From JAGVSR01 sp963742405 (GTDB lineage: Bacteria > Pseudomonadota > Alphaproteobacteria > Rhizobiales > Hyphomicrobiaceae), in contig CAVUMB010000008.1 of assembly GCA_963742405.1 (NCBI GenBank), forward strand, positions 62,001 through 126,000: a stretch of 64,000 bases of DNA, in the 5' to 3' direction. This document shows positions 28,684 to 37,696 of the stretch, in pieces. Both the position numbers and the translations under genes were made by a program. Each line of letters opens with the position of its first letter. Position 1 is the first letter of the stretch. Under the pieces are notes generated by a model that saw only the letters and a list, made by a program, of their open reading frames with translations, was not told the DNA's origin and did no database searches.

Positions 28684-29709
28684 TCAGGCCGGCTGGCCGA
28701 TCACGCCGCTCTCGACCAGCATTTTCAGCATGACGGCGGCGCCGCACTGCTTGGAGACGGCGTTGGCATCCCAGACGTTGTCGGCAACAAATTTGCCCTT
28801 CGCGTAATGGTTAGAGAAGCTCCAGAGATACGGTGTGTTGATGTTGTAGAGCAGGCGCGACCGCCAGCCGTTGTAAGCCTCCCAACGGTAAAGCGTGCGG
28901 GCAAGATCCCAATCAGTCAAATCAGCGAACTTGTCGTAGCGAAGCGCGTCGATTGCGCTCGATTGCCAATCTGTCGGCGGGCTCCATGTTTGCGGCCGGC
29001 CTTTCGGCACCTGGACGGTGCGGTACCGCAACGGATCGCCGTTATGCAGATGTTTGTTGAAATCGAAGCCGCACTCCATGCCGTGAATGATACCGACGAA
29101 GTACCAGGGAACGCAGACCTCATCCTCGATCTTCTGGTAGCGCTCGCGGCGCGCGGGGTCTGCGAGTTTATCGGTGTACCAACGCACTTCCGACGACTTG
29201 TCGGAGCGAATCTCACAGGTGCGAAACAGCGTGCGATAGCTTTCAGCCACGTCTTCGAACTTTGGCGCCTTGATGGTCGGTGCCGCACCGGGCGGACCGG
29301 GTTCGTCCGGCGCTTCGCGCGGCAGTTTTTCGGCGGCGAGCACCTTGCCGAGGAGTTCGCTCGCTTCCGATTTCAAATCCTCGGCCGCGTCGGCCTTCTC
29401 GGCACTTGCCGTTGAAATGGCACTGTCGAGACTGTCCATGAAATCGACGATGGCGGGCAGCGTGGTCGAGAAATCGTCGGTGAGACTTTCAGGGCCGAGC
29501 GACATGCGAGGCACCGCGATGCCCTTCTTCTGGGCCGCGAGGGTGAGACGTCCGAGTTCGCCCCAAACCGGCGATGTCGGGCCGGATCCAGGCAGAGCTT
29601 CCTGCGCAATGGCGGTGGCCGGCAGAGCACGCACGACCGCCGGAACGGCCATCGCCGCGACGGTGCCGCGCACAAACGAGCGGCGATTGATTGAAATGCG
29701 CCGGACCAT
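28684..29709 (-). CDS. Tat-exported lysozyme-like protein
   Basis: A 341-residue protein starting MVRRISINRRSFVRGTVAAM, a Tat signal with NRRSFVRG. After a helical Glu/Ala-rich spacer comes a conserved domain: IEDEVCVPWYFVGIIHGMECGFDFNKHLHNGDPL, VQVPKGRPQTW, IDALRYD, LYRWEAYNGW and YLWSFSNHYAKGKFV. I know this domain from proteins annotated as lysozyme family or peptidoglycan-associated in cyanobacteria and rhizobia; the likely catalytic acid is the Glu in HGMECG, by analogy with lysozyme folds. Activity is not proven. It converges with the composite protease across 51 bp, so the two belong to different operons but the same exoenzyme neighbourhood. Confidence 0.72.
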   Translation of the reverse strand: MVRRISINRRSFVRGTVAAMAVPAVVRALPATAIAQEALPGSGPTSPVWGELGRLTLAAQKKGIAVPRMSLGPESLTDDFSTTLPAIVDFMDSLDSAISTASAEKADAAEDLKSEASELLGKVLAAEKLPREAPDEPGPPGAAPTIKAPKFEDVAESYRTLFRTCEIRSDKSSEVRWYTDKLADPARRERYQKIEDEVCVPWYFVGIIHGMECGFDFNKHLHNGDPLRYRTVQVPKGRPQTWSPPTDWQSSAIDALRYDKFADLTDWDLARTLYRWEAYNGWRSRLLYNINTPYLWSFSNHYAKGKFVADNVWDANAVSKQCGAAVMLKMLVESGVIGQPA

Positions 29710-29854
29710 CCGCTTACTCCCCACAAACCGGAGCCCCTGGCTCCGCCGCCTACGACTATGCCACCTGACGATGCGGTCGCCCAGGCCGTTGCTTGCGATC
29801 GGGTGCGGATGATGCCACCGGAACCGCACCGGTGCGGATCGCGGGCCACAGCGG

Positions 29855-30635
29855 CTAGATGGTGACGCCGCATTTGGCGGGCCAGCCGAGGCCATCGATC
29901 GTTGCCGCTTTGGGCTTATATTCACAGCCGATCCATCCGGCGTACCCGGAAACGTCGATAGCTTTAAACACCGCTTCGTAATCGAGTGGCTCGCGAGCAG
30001 GCTCAGTGCGATCAGGCGGGTTGGCACATTGATAGTGCCGCGTCACAGGTGCGAATTCGGCAATCGCTTCCAAGACGCCACCCTGCATGCGGTAGCGATG
30101 GTAGAGATCGAATTGCAGACCAGCGTTGGCGGCGTCAACGTCGGCGAGAACGTCGCGTGCCGCTTCCGTCGTCGTCAGAAAATAGCCCGGCATGTCGAAG
30201 GTGTTGATGGGTTCGATCAGAATATCGACCGCATCGCCGCGCGCCCAATCGGCTGCAAGGCGCAGGTTGCGCAGATACACGTCGCGATCGCAACTGTGTG
30301 CATCAAGTCCGGCCATGGCGTGGAGGCGGGGGCAGCCGAGGACGTCGGCATATCGGAGTGCGAGGTCGAGGCCAGCCGCAAATTCGTCTTCGCGTCCGCG
30401 CAGGGCGGCAATGCCGCGCTCGCCTTCATCCCAATGCCCTGGCGGCAGATTGAACAGCACGACTTCCAAGACCGAGCGTATCGAGCCGCGAACGTATCTC
30501 GGCGACGTCGAACGCATAGGGAAAGAGGAACTCGACGCCTTTGAAGCCGGCCTTCGCAGCCGCCTCGAACCTATCGAGAAACGCAACCTCGGTGAACATA
30601 AGGCTCAAGTTGGCAGCAAACCGCGGCATGGGCAT
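29855..30635 (-). CDS. hyi: Hydroxypyruvate isomerase-like TIM-barrel protein, frameshifted
   Basis: Isomerises hydroxypyruvate and tartronate semialdehyde (glyoxylate metabolism). The first frame starts MPMPRFAANLSLMFTEVAFLDRFEAA and reaches EIRSRLDTLGL. Near 30473 one extra g shifts the frame, and the second continues EVVLFNLPPGHWDEGERGIAAL, ILIEPINTFDMPGYFL, LQFDLYHRYRMQG and GWIGCEYKP, the family's metal-binding acids and end. The rebuilt protein has 259 residues, the family norm. Its ATG overlaps the arfB stop (TGATG), suggesting translational coupling, though the two functions are unrelated. Related AP-endonuclease-2-fold isomerases are an alternative call. Confidence 0.85.
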
Positions 30636-31051
30636 CAATCTGAATCTGGGTTGGAGCGACGCAGGCGTTTGACGTCCCCGCGCTGGACCTTGGCCTCGAC
30701 CCGGCGCTTGCGGGCGGCCTTCGAAGGTTTCGTCGCGATGCGCTTCTTGGGAACGTGCAGCGCTTGGCGCACAAGATCGGCAAGACGATCGCGTGCGTCG
30801 GCGCGATTGCGCTCCTGGGTGCGAAACCGGTCGGCGCGGATCACCAGCACACCCTCGTCGGTCACTCTGCGGCCAGCGAGCCCGATCAGGCGGTCGCGCA
30901 CGGCAATCGGAAGCGTCCCGTGGCGAACGTTGTAGCGCAATTCAACCGCCGTCGAGACCTTGTTGACGTTCTGCCCACCAGGCCCCGAAGCGCGAACGAA
31001 GCGTTCCTCGATGTCGCGCTCGTCGAGCGATAAACTGGCGGAGATGCGCAC
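30635..31051 (-). CDS. arfB: Alternative ribosome-rescue factor ArfB (peptidyl-tRNA hydrolase, GGQ)
   Basis: Hydrolyses peptidyl-tRNA on stalled ribosomes. The 138-residue protein has the release-factor signature GPGGQNVNKVSTAVELRY, an alpha/beta domain (VITDEGVLVIRADRFRTQERNRADA), and a long basic C-terminal tail (PKKRIATKPSKAARKRRVEAKVQRGD) that enters the mRNA channel. The start is a GTG at 31051 giving VRISASLSLDERDIEERFVRASG, matching the normal N-terminus; the upstream open frame is antisense to the flavin reductase. It lies 31 bp downstream of the flavin reductase gene and overlaps hyi by one base. Confidence 0.92.
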   Translation of the reverse strand: MRISASLSLDERDIEERFVRASGPGGQNVNKVSTAVELRYNVRHGTLPIAVRDRLIGLAGRRVTDEGVLVIRADRFRTQERNRADARDRLADLVRQALHVPKKRIATKPSKAARKRRVEAKVQRGDVKRLRRSNPDSD

Positions 31052-31082
31052 GCAGATCGACCTTTCGTCCGGCGGCGACGCC

Positions 31083-31571
31083 TCAGCGCGCACCAATGTC
31101 CCAGTAGTCATTGCGGAAGTAGAGAAGCGGTATCCCTTCGCTACGAAAGCGCCCATCGACCACGCGGCCGATGAAGATCGAATGCGTGGCGAATGCGTGC
31201 TCGTCGAGCAACTCGCAATCAAGGCTGGCCAATGCACCGTCGAGCACAGGGGCGCCCGTGGCAAGGGTCTCCCACACTCCGCCCGCTGCGAAGCGCTGCT
31301 CGCCCGATACGCCGCTCTTGCCGGAGAAGCGCTCGGCCAGATCCTGCTGTTCGTGCGCGAGAATGTTGACGCTGAAGGCCTTCGAAGCAACGATGACGGC
31401 GTGCGTGCCGGAGCGCCGCTGCACGCAGACGAGCACAGTCGGCGGGTTGTCGGACAGAGAGGAGAACGCGGTGGCCGTCAGCCCGCCGCGGGTCCCGACG
31501 TGGCCGGCCGCGATGATCGTCACGGCTCCCGCCTGATGGCGCATGAGGGCGCGGTAGCGGGGAGCGTCCAT
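31083..31571 (-). CDS. Flavin reductase-like, FMN-binding domain protein
   Basis: A 162-residue protein of the flavin-reductase (HpaC/RutF-like) split-barrel family, supplying reduced flavin to monooxygenases. It shows MRHQAGAVTIIAAG, GLTATAFSSLSDNPPTVLVCVQ, KAFSVNILAHEQQDLAERFSG and the C-terminal HSIFIGRVVD, all typical of the family. The start at 31571 (MDAPRYRALM) is preferred to the 25-codon longer form. No oxygenase partner is adjacent. It leads the group flavin reductase, arfB, hyi on the minus strand, 76 bp after the phytoene-desaturase-like gene. Confidence 0.88.
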   Translation of the reverse strand: MDAPRYRALMRHQAGAVTIIAAGHVGTRGGLTATAFSSLSDNPPTVLVCVQRRSGTHAVIVASKAFSVNILAHEQQDLAERFSGKSGVSGEQRFAAGGVWETLATGAPVLDGALASLDCELLDEHAFATHSIFIGRVVDGRFRSEGIPLLYFRNDYWDIGAR

Positions 31572-31647
31572 CGGGTGCGATTGTCCTGTTGCTGACGGGG
31601 TGGGTGTTAATACGTTCCGATTGCCGAACGGATCGGCACCCGTCAAC

Positions 31648-33315
31648 TCAAAACCAGCCGTTCAGGTCGCGTATGATCTCACGTGCCGCGTTGCGGCCGG
31701 GCAGCCCGGTGACGCCGCCGCCGGGATGGGCGCCCGATCCGCACAGATAAAGGCCGGCGATGGGAAGGCGATAATTGGCATAACCCAGCACCGGCCGTAG
31801 GGAAAACAGCTGATCGAGCGACAACTGACCGTGGAAGATATCGCCGTCGATCAGTCCGAAACGGGCCTCGAGGTCGCGTGGCGAGAGGATTTGCGTTGCA
31901 AGTATCGAGCGGCGGAAATTCGGCGCGTGCTTCGTGACCGTCCCGATCACGATTTCAGCGAAGCGTTGTTTTTCGTCCGGGTTTTCCCAAGATCGCCCGT
32001 TCGGTAGTCGCGGGGCCACATGCTGCACAAAGAGCGAGGCAACGTGATGGCCCGCGGGTGCCAACGTCGAATCGAGCACAGACGGGATCAGCATCTCAAC
32101 GACGGGTTCGGATGCCCAGCCGTCGCGCTTGGCGTCAATGTAGGCGCGCTCCATGTAGGCCATCGTCGGCGCGATGACGATGCCCGCACCGTGGTGGGCG
32201 GCTGGGTCGGTTCCCGGACGGGCGTTGAAGTTGGGAAGCTCGGACAACGCCACGTTCATGCGGAACGTACCCGATCCGGTTTTGATATTCGTGAAGCGAG
32301 CGCGGAGGTCAGGATCGATGTCGGCTGGGTCGACGAGATCGCGGAAGAGGAGCTTGGGGCCGACGTTGGCGGCGACCGCGCGGGCGCGCACGAATTCGCC
32401 GCTTGTCAGTTCGACGCCGACTGCGCGGCCGTCCTCGACGATAATGCGGGCAACCGGTGCATCGAGCCGAATGACCGCACCGGCTTTCTCAGCAGCACGC
32501 GCCATGGCCTGCGTGATTGCCCCCATGCCGCCGACGGCATGGCCCCAGACACCGCTTTTGCCGTTCACTTCTCCAAAGCAGTGGTGCAGGAGGACGTACG
32601 CCGTGCCGGGCGTCGAGGGCGCGGCATACGACCCGACGATACCATCGAATGCGAACAACGCCTTGACGTGATCGTTTTCGAACCACGGGTCGAGAAAATC
32701 AGCGACGCTCTTGGTGAAGAGATCGGCCAGCAGGCGTTGGTCTTCGAGCGGCAGATGAAGAACGCGCTGGCCGATCCTCGCGCCTTTAATCAGGTCGAGC
32801 CAACCGCTGCCGGCATTGGGCGGCGTCTTGCGCGTGAGATCGCGCAAAATGCGAGCTGCCCGCTCGAGCGCTGCATCATAGGCGGGATAGCGGGCTGCGT
32901 CACGGACCGAGAAGTCAGCAAGCGCTTTTTGTTTTGCCTGCAGTCCATAAGGCCAGAACAGTGATCTCGCGTTGTCGATAGGGAGGAAGTTGGCGGCCGG
33001 GCGCTCGATGATCGCAAGGCCGTGGCCGTGCAAATCGAGATCGCGAATGACGCCGGGATCGAGCAGGCTGACCGTATAGGACGCGACCGAATTGCGAAAT
33101 CCGGGATGAAATTCCTCCGTCAGCGCCGCGCCGCCGGCGACGGCATTCTTTTCAAGCACGATGACGTTAATGCCGGCGCGGGCAAGATAGGCTGCCGTCG
33201 TCAGTCCGTTGTGACCGCCGCCGATGATCACAACCGCATCACGTCGATCAGTCTTCGCATCTGCAAACGTCGCCACAACCCTGCTCCGCCAGCTACGCAT
33301 TCCCGTCACAAGCAT
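31648..33315 (-). CDS. FAD-dependent phytoene desaturase-like oxidoreductase (PYROXD2 type)
   Basis: A 555-residue flavoprotein with an N-terminal dinucleotide-binding motif (VVIIGGGHNGLTTAAYLARAG ... VLEKN), FHPGFRNSVASYTVSLLDPG, and the C-terminal FAD motif LYLCGSGAHPGGGVTGLPGRNAA. It belongs to the CrtI-like superfamily but has no carotenoid genes nearby and resembles the PYROXD2 group, whose substrate is unknown. The ATG at 33315 is the longest start; 33300 is an alternative. It may be co-transcribed with the flavin reductase. Confidence 0.88.
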   Translation of the reverse strand: MLVTGMRSWRSRVVATFADAKTDRRDAVVIIGGGHNGLTTAAYLARAGINVIVLEKNAVAGGAALTEEFHPGFRNSVASYTVSLLDPGVIRDLDLHGHGLAIIERPAANFLPIDNARSLFWPYGLQAKQKALADFSVRDAARYPAYDAALERAARILRDLTRKTPPNAGSGWLDLIKGARIGQRVLHLPLEDQRLLADLFTKSVADFLDPWFENDHVKALFAFDGIVGSYAAPSTPGTAYVLLHHCFGEVNGKSGVWGHAVGGMGAITQAMARAAEKAGAVIRLDAPVARIIVEDGRAVGVELTSGEFVRARAVAANVGPKLLFRDLVDPADIDPDLRARFTNIKTGSGTFRMNVALSELPNFNARPGTDPAAHHGAGIVIAPTMAYMERAYIDAKRDGWASEPVVEMLIPSVLDSTLAPAGHHVASLFVQHVAPRLPNGRSWENPDEKQRFAEIVIGTVTKHAPNFRRSILATQILSPRDLEARFGLIDGDIFHGQLSLDQLFSLRPVLGYANYRLPIAGLYLCGSGAHPGGGVTGLPGRNAAREIIRDLNGWF

Positions 33316-33467
33316 GCAGCGGACCCTGACTCAGCAGAGTTGCAGCAAAAAGTCTGGTGCGAGGGTTCACGGTCATCTACTTTTCGTGGAATAGCTTCGT
33401 TTACCGTTCGTTTAGATCTTGCATCGAGACTGTGTGTCGACGCCGATATTGGAGCGGAGCGACTGCA

Positions 33468-33719
33468 ATGCAGACGACGACCGTGCAATCCACTTCCGTT
33501 TCGACGTTGGCCAGGGCCGCGCCGACCGATTGGTGGGATTATCTCATCGGGATGACACTGACGGCCGTACTTCCCGCGATATTCTGGGTCGCGCTGTTCG
33601 CCGGTGCCGGCAGATTTCTGGGCTATTCGCCCGATCCGGAAATTCTGATGGGCGCCGGTCTCGGCATCACCGCTTTTCTTGGCGTGTTCTTTTGCGTTCT
33701 GACAGCGAAGTCGACTTGA
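33468..33719 (+). CDS. Small two-helix membrane protein, 83 aa
   Basis: An 83-residue membrane protein: Thr/Ser-rich N-terminus, DWWDYLIGMTLTAVLPAIFWVALFAGAG (helix 1), then ILMGAGLGITAFLGVFFCVLTAKST (helix 2). The ATG at 33468 is preferred because the upstream in-frame sequence overlaps the divergent oxidoreductase promoter region. Function unknown. It converges with ilvE across 21 bp. Confidence 0.6.
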   Translation: MQTTTVQSTSVSTLARAAPTDWWDYLIGMTLTAVLPAIFWVALFAGAGRFLGYSPDPEILMGAGLGITAFLGVFFCVLTAKST

Positions 33720-33740
33720 TCTAACGAACAGGCGGCGCCG

Positions 33741-34637
33741 TCACTCGGCGGCGGCACGCGATTTCGGCTGAACCTCGGCCATGTAATCGTTGAGCAGCAG
33801 TTCACAGACGCGGCCGGGCGTATAGCTGTTTGGGCCGATTTCGCGAACAGGCGTGATTTCAGCCGCAGTTCCGGTGATAAAAACTTCCGAAAAAGATCCC
33901 AACTCGTCCGGCATGATCGTGCGTTCGATCACTTTGATGCCACGGCGGCGCGCCAGGTCGATCACAGTTTGACGTGTGATGCCATTGAGGAAACAATCGG
34001 GCGTCGGGGTGTGAATTTCACCGTCCTTGATGAAGAACATGTTGGCCCCGGTGCACTCGGCAACGTGGCCGCGGTAGTCGAGCATCATCGCATCGGCATA
34101 GCCGGCTCGTTCCGCGCGATGCTTTTCAATGGTGCAGATCATGTACAGGCCCGTCGCCTTGGCTTTGCAGGGGATTGTCGCCGGGTCTGGACGGCGATAG
34201 TGGGCCAGACCGATGCGAATGCCTTTCAGGCGCTCGGACATGTCAAAGTACGAACCCCAGTTCCACGCCGCAACGGCAAGGTGAATTTTGCTGTGCTGGG
34301 CCGAGACGCCCATTTGCTCGCTGCCGCGCCAGGCGATCGGGCGAATATATCCGTCGGTCAGTCCATTGGCCTTCAGCGCGTCGCGACAGGCTTGGTCGAT
34401 TTCATCGGGCGTATAGGGAATTTCAAAATCGAGCATGCGGCCGCTCGCAATGAGCCGTTCGGTGTGCTGGCGAAGTTTGAAGATCTCGCCGCCGTAGGAC
34501 CGCTCGCCCTCGAAAACGGCGCTGGCATAATGCAGCGCGTGCGTCAGCACGTGGACCTGCGCCTCGCGCCAGGGAACCAGTTTTCCGTCGAACCAGATGA
34601 AACCGTCACGATCGTGGTAAGGGACGAGATCGGCCAT
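33741..34637 (-). CDS. ilvE: Branched-chain-amino-acid aminotransferase
   Basis: PLP enzyme for the last step of valine, leucine and isoleucine synthesis. The 298-residue fold-type IV protein has HALHYASAVFEGERSYGG, IRPIAWRGSEQMGV, PCKAKATGLYMICTIEKHRA (with the PLP lysine), ECTGANMFFIKDGEIHTPTPDCFLNGITRQTVI and EVFITGTAAEITPV. D-amino-acid transaminase and aminodeoxychorismate lyase share the fold, but the residues match IlvE. It is divergent from the petP-like regulator across 233 bp, an arrangement common in Hyphomicrobiales. Confidence 0.94.
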   Translation of the reverse strand: MADLVPYHDRDGFIWFDGKLVPWREAQVHVLTHALHYASAVFEGERSYGGEIFKLRQHTERLIASGRMLDFEIPYTPDEIDQACRDALKANGLTDGYIRPIAWRGSEQMGVSAQHSKIHLAVAAWNWGSYFDMSERLKGIRIGLAHYRRPDPATIPCKAKATGLYMICTIEKHRAERAGYADAMMLDYRGHVAECTGANMFFIKDGEIHTPTPDCFLNGITRQTVIDLARRRGIKVIERTIMPDELGSFSEVFITGTAAEITPVREIGPNSYTPGRVCELLLNDYMAEVQPKSRAAAE

Positions 34638-34870
34638 TACTTCGTTTTCCTCATTGCTCGGCGGCGCATGCCTTATGACGACGGCGCCGCATCAGCGCGA
34701 AGCGAAGCGGCCTATTCGGCGCTGGAATGGACGGCGGACTTAAGGTCGGGGACCCCGGATCGTCGTCCGTTGCAAGAGGCGCACACGCGGACGACCGCGC
34801 AAGGTTACGTCTTCGAATTTCGTCGCGAAATGACTTGCCACGTCTATCGATCGGCTGCAAATAAGTCAAC

Positions 34871-35452
34871 ATGGCTGACATAAATGCGGAGAATTCGCGC
34901 CAGCGCCCAGCGTTGACCTCTACAAGCTCCGAATCGGGGGTCGAGGGGCCGACTGCGCCTGTCGATCCGGCGCTCGTCAGCTTCATGGAACTATTCTATT
35001 TTGCCTATCGCAATTTTACCGGCGATCCCGATGCGGTCCTCGAACGCTATGGATTTGGCCGCGCCCATCACCGCGTGCTGCACTTCGTGCACCGCAACCC
35101 CGGCCTGAAGGTCGCCGAGCTTCTGGACATCCTCAAGATTACAAAGCAAAGCCTCGCCCGTGTGCTCAAGGAGCTGAGACAGAAAGGCTTCATTGCGCAG
35201 CGGCCGGGCCCCGAAGATCTGCGGGAGCGGCGCCTTCACCTGACGCCTAAAGGCGTGCGGCTGACCGACAAATTGACCGAACTGCAGGTGCGCCGGATCG
35301 CTCATGCCCTCAAGGAGGCGGGGGGCACAGCCGACGACGTCACGCGCCGCTTCCTTCTCGCCATGATCGAGCCGCACGAGCGGGATCATGTGTGCAGCCT
35401 TGTCAAGTGTCCGGAACACAGGGAGACGAACGCCAAAACTGGCGCGACCTGA
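34871..35452 (+). CDS. petP: MarR-family regulator, PetP-like
   Basis: A 193-residue winged-helix regulator. The conserved part is FMELFYFAYRNFTGDPDAVLERYGFGRAHHRVLHFVHRNPGLKVAELLDILKITKQSLARVLKELRQKGFI followed by the wing (DLRERRLHLTPKG). It corresponds to PetP of Rhodobacter capsulatus, which together with the response regulator PetR is needed for cytochrome bc1 expression. The unstructured Ser/Pro-rich N-terminus is variable. The ATG at 34871 lies 92 bp before petR, and the two are probably one operon with the kinase. No petABC genes lie in this window, so targets here are unknown. Confidence 0.85.
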   Translation: MADINAENSRQRPALTSTSSESGVEGPTAPVDPALVSFMELFYFAYRNFTGDPDAVLERYGFGRAHHRVLHFVHRNPGLKVAELLDILKITKQSLARVLKELRQKGFIAQRPGPEDLRERRLHLTPKGVRLTDKLTELQVRRIAHALKEAGGTADDVTRRFLLAMIEPHERDHVCSLVKCPEHRETNAKTGAT

Positions 35453-35544
35453 TCCTCTTTTCCAGATAGAAGCCTGACGGGGCGCAGATATGAACCCGAG
35501 CCCACTATTCATCCAGGGGCAGAGCCTGAGCGAGGCCACGAGGC

Positions 35545-36261
35545 ATGAACAACAATTTAGCGCGGCGCATCGAGCCGTTGCCCGACGATGCCCCTCACGT
35601 TCTGGTTGTCGATGATGACCAGAAGATCCGTGACCTGCTGGCACGCTATCTTTTCGAAAATGGATTTCGCGTCACGACGGCCGCAGATACTGCTACGGCG
35701 CGGGCCGCAATGCGCGGGCTGGCGTTCGACCTCATTCTGCTCGACGTCATGATGCCCGGCGAAAGCGGTTTGTCGTTGGCACAGGACCTGAAGACGTCGT
35801 CGCGCGTGCCCGTATGCCTGCTCACGGCGCGGGCCGAAACGGAGCACCGGATCGAGGGACTTGAAATCGGTGTCGACGACTACGTGACGAAACCATTCGA
35901 ACCGCGCGAACTGTTGCTCCGATTGCGCAATATCCTGCGCCGCGGTCAGCCGGGTCCACATGCCCCTGTCGATGAAGTGCGGATGGGCCCCTATACATTC
36001 ATCATCTCACGCGGGGAATTGAAGCGCGACGACGAGGCGATCAAGTTGACGGAGCGCGAGCGCGATCTTTTGCGGCAGTTCGCGCAGCGCCGCGGCACAC
36101 CCATTCCACGCCATGAGCTGTCGAACGATGACAGCACCGGCAGCGAGCGGGCGATCGACGTGCAGATCAATCGCCTGCGGCGCAAGATCGAAAGCGACCC
36201 GTCGAACCCGATCTATCTGCAGACGGTGCGTGGCAAAGGTTACATCCTCTATACCGACTGA
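35545..36261 (+). CDS. petR: OmpR-type response regulator, PetR-like
   Basis: A 238-residue two-component regulator. The receiver domain has LVVDDDQKIRDLL (acidic pocket), the phosphoacceptor in LILLDVMMPG, LLTARAE and YVTKPFEPREL. A winged-helix DNA-binding domain follows (IKLTERERDLLRQFAQRRG, IDVQINRLRRKIESDPSNPIYLQTVRGKGYIL). Its N-terminal NNNLARRIEPLPDDAPH and its position after a PetP-like MarR gene identify it as the PetR orthologue type. The start at 35545 follows acgagg. The kinase begins 15 bp after the stop. Confidence 0.9.
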   Translation: MNNNLARRIEPLPDDAPHVLVVDDDQKIRDLLARYLFENGFRVTTAADTATARAAMRGLAFDLILLDVMMPGESGLSLAQDLKTSSRVPVCLLTARAETEHRIEGLEIGVDDYVTKPFEPRELLLRLRNILRRGQPGPHAPVDEVRMGPYTFIISRGELKRDDEAIKLTERERDLLRQFAQRRGTPIPRHELSNDDSTGSERAIDVQINRLRRKIESDPSNPIYLQTVRGKGYILYTD

Positions 36262-36276
36262 TGATTGAGCGCATCC

Positions 36277-37692
36277 ATGGTTGCCCGTTTCGACGCGCCG
36301 ACGGAGAAGGCCAAAACACGGTTGAAAGCGTGGCGCATCGGCTATGCAAAAGCTGGGGCGGCGGCTTCGTCGTGGTTTGCCGAAGCGTTGCCCAAGGGTC
36401 TGTTCGCCCGCGCCCTCCTCATCATCATTACGCCCATCGTCGTGCTCGAAGGGGTCATTGCGTTCGTATTCATGGAGCGACATTGGCAGTCGGTAACGCG
36501 CCGGTTGTCCGAGGCAACCGCGCGCAACATCGCGGTGCTGATCGAGCTGTATGACACGAACCAGGACATGACCGCTAACACGCGGTTGATCGAACTGGCG
36601 CGAGACAAGCTCAATCTGACCATGCAGATCCTACCGCCAGGCGATCTGCCGGCTCCGACGCCCAAACCGTTCTTCGATCTGCTCGACCGGGCGCTGTCGA
36701 AGGAAATTTCGCGCAATGTGCAACGACCGTTCTGGATCGACACGCTCGGCGAGGAGCGGCTCGTTGAAATTCGCGTCAAGCATGACAATGCCATCCTGCG
36801 GTTCATCGCGACGCGAACGCAGACCTACGCCTCCAATTCGCACATTTTTCTGCTCTGGATGATCGGAACGTCGATCATTCTACTGACCGTCGCCATCCTG
36901 TTCCTGCGCAACCAGATCCGGCCGATCCTCCGGCTTGCCGATGCCGCAGATGCATTCGGCAAGGGACGGCCCTTCCCGGATGACTTCCGTCCTCGGGGCG
37001 CGCGGGAAGTGCGGCAGGCGTCACAGTCGTTCATCGAGATGCGCGATCGCATCACGCAGCATGTCGAACAGCGCACCACAATGCTGGCCGGTGTCAGCCA
37101 CGATCTGCGCACCATCCTGACGCGCTTCAAGCTGGAACTTGCGTTTCTGCCCGATACCGCCGAAACGCGGTCCTTGCGCAGCGATGTCAACGAAATGCAG
37201 CACATGCTGGAGGACTATCTGGCGTTCGCGCGCGGTGACGGGGGCGAAGAGGCACGACCGACCAATCTACGGACGCTGCTGGAAGAGGTCCATGAGGAAG
37301 CACAAACTTACGGCACGCCGATCGAATTGAAGATGCGGCGGAGCAAGCAGGATCTCGTGCTTCCGCTGAAGCGGAATGCCTTCAAGCGCGCGGTGACGAA
37401 TTTGGTCTCGAACGCGGTCAGATATGGCGACCGGATCATCATCCGCGCGGCAACAGAGGGCAACTCGTTGCGCGTCGAAATTGACGACAACGGACCTGGC
37501 ATTCCCGCTGCGGAGCGTGAGAACGTGTTCCGACCTTTCTACCGGATCGATAAATCTCGCAATCAGGACAGCGCAAATTCCGGCCTCGGCCTCGCCATCG
37601 CGCGGGATATCGCCAAAAGCCACGGCGGTTCTGTCACGCTCGGCGAAAGCTCGATGGGCGGGTTGCGCGCCATCATTTCGGTGCCGCTTTAG
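36277..37692 (+). CDS. EnvZ-like membrane sensor histidine kinase
   Basis: A 471-residue kinase, the expected partner of the adjacent PetR-like regulator. Two membrane helices (about 43-65, ALLIIITPIVVLEGVIAFVFM, and about 190-210, IFLLWMIGTSIILLTVAILFL) bracket a periplasmic sensor of about 120 residues; HAMP follows, then the phosphoacceptor box GVSHDLRTILTRFKLEL, N box AVTNLVSNAVRYG, and G boxes IDDNGPGIPA and SGLGLAIARDI. The H box has Ile where related kinases have Pro (SHDLRTPL), a residue linked to phosphatase and conformational switching. ATG 36277 is used; a TTG four codons upstream is possible. It meets the pentapeptide gene tail-to-tail, 4 bp apart. Confidence 0.9.
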   Translation: MVARFDAPTEKAKTRLKAWRIGYAKAGAAASSWFAEALPKGLFARALLIIITPIVVLEGVIAFVFMERHWQSVTRRLSEATARNIAVLIELYDTNQDMTANTRLIELARDKLNLTMQILPPGDLPAPTPKPFFDLLDRALSKEISRNVQRPFWIDTLGEERLVEIRVKHDNAILRFIATRTQTYASNSHIFLLWMIGTSIILLTVAILFLRNQIRPILRLADAADAFGKGRPFPDDFRPRGAREVRQASQSFIEMRDRITQHVEQRTTMLAGVSHDLRTILTRFKLELAFLPDTAETRSLRSDVNEMQHMLEDYLAFARGDGGEEARPTNLRTLLEEVHEEAQTYGTPIELKMRRSKQDLVLPLKRNAFKRAVTNLVSNAVRYGDRIIIRAATEGNSLRVEIDDNGPGIPAAERENVFRPFYRIDKSRNQDSANSGLGLAIARDIAKSHGGSVTLGESSMGGLRAIISVPL

Positions 37693-37696
37693 AGGG

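Noticed and set aside
32020..32964. A 314-codon plus-strand open frame
   Set aside because: It is antisense to the well-supported phytoene-desaturase-like gene and has no domain or signal; long antisense frames are expected at this GC content.
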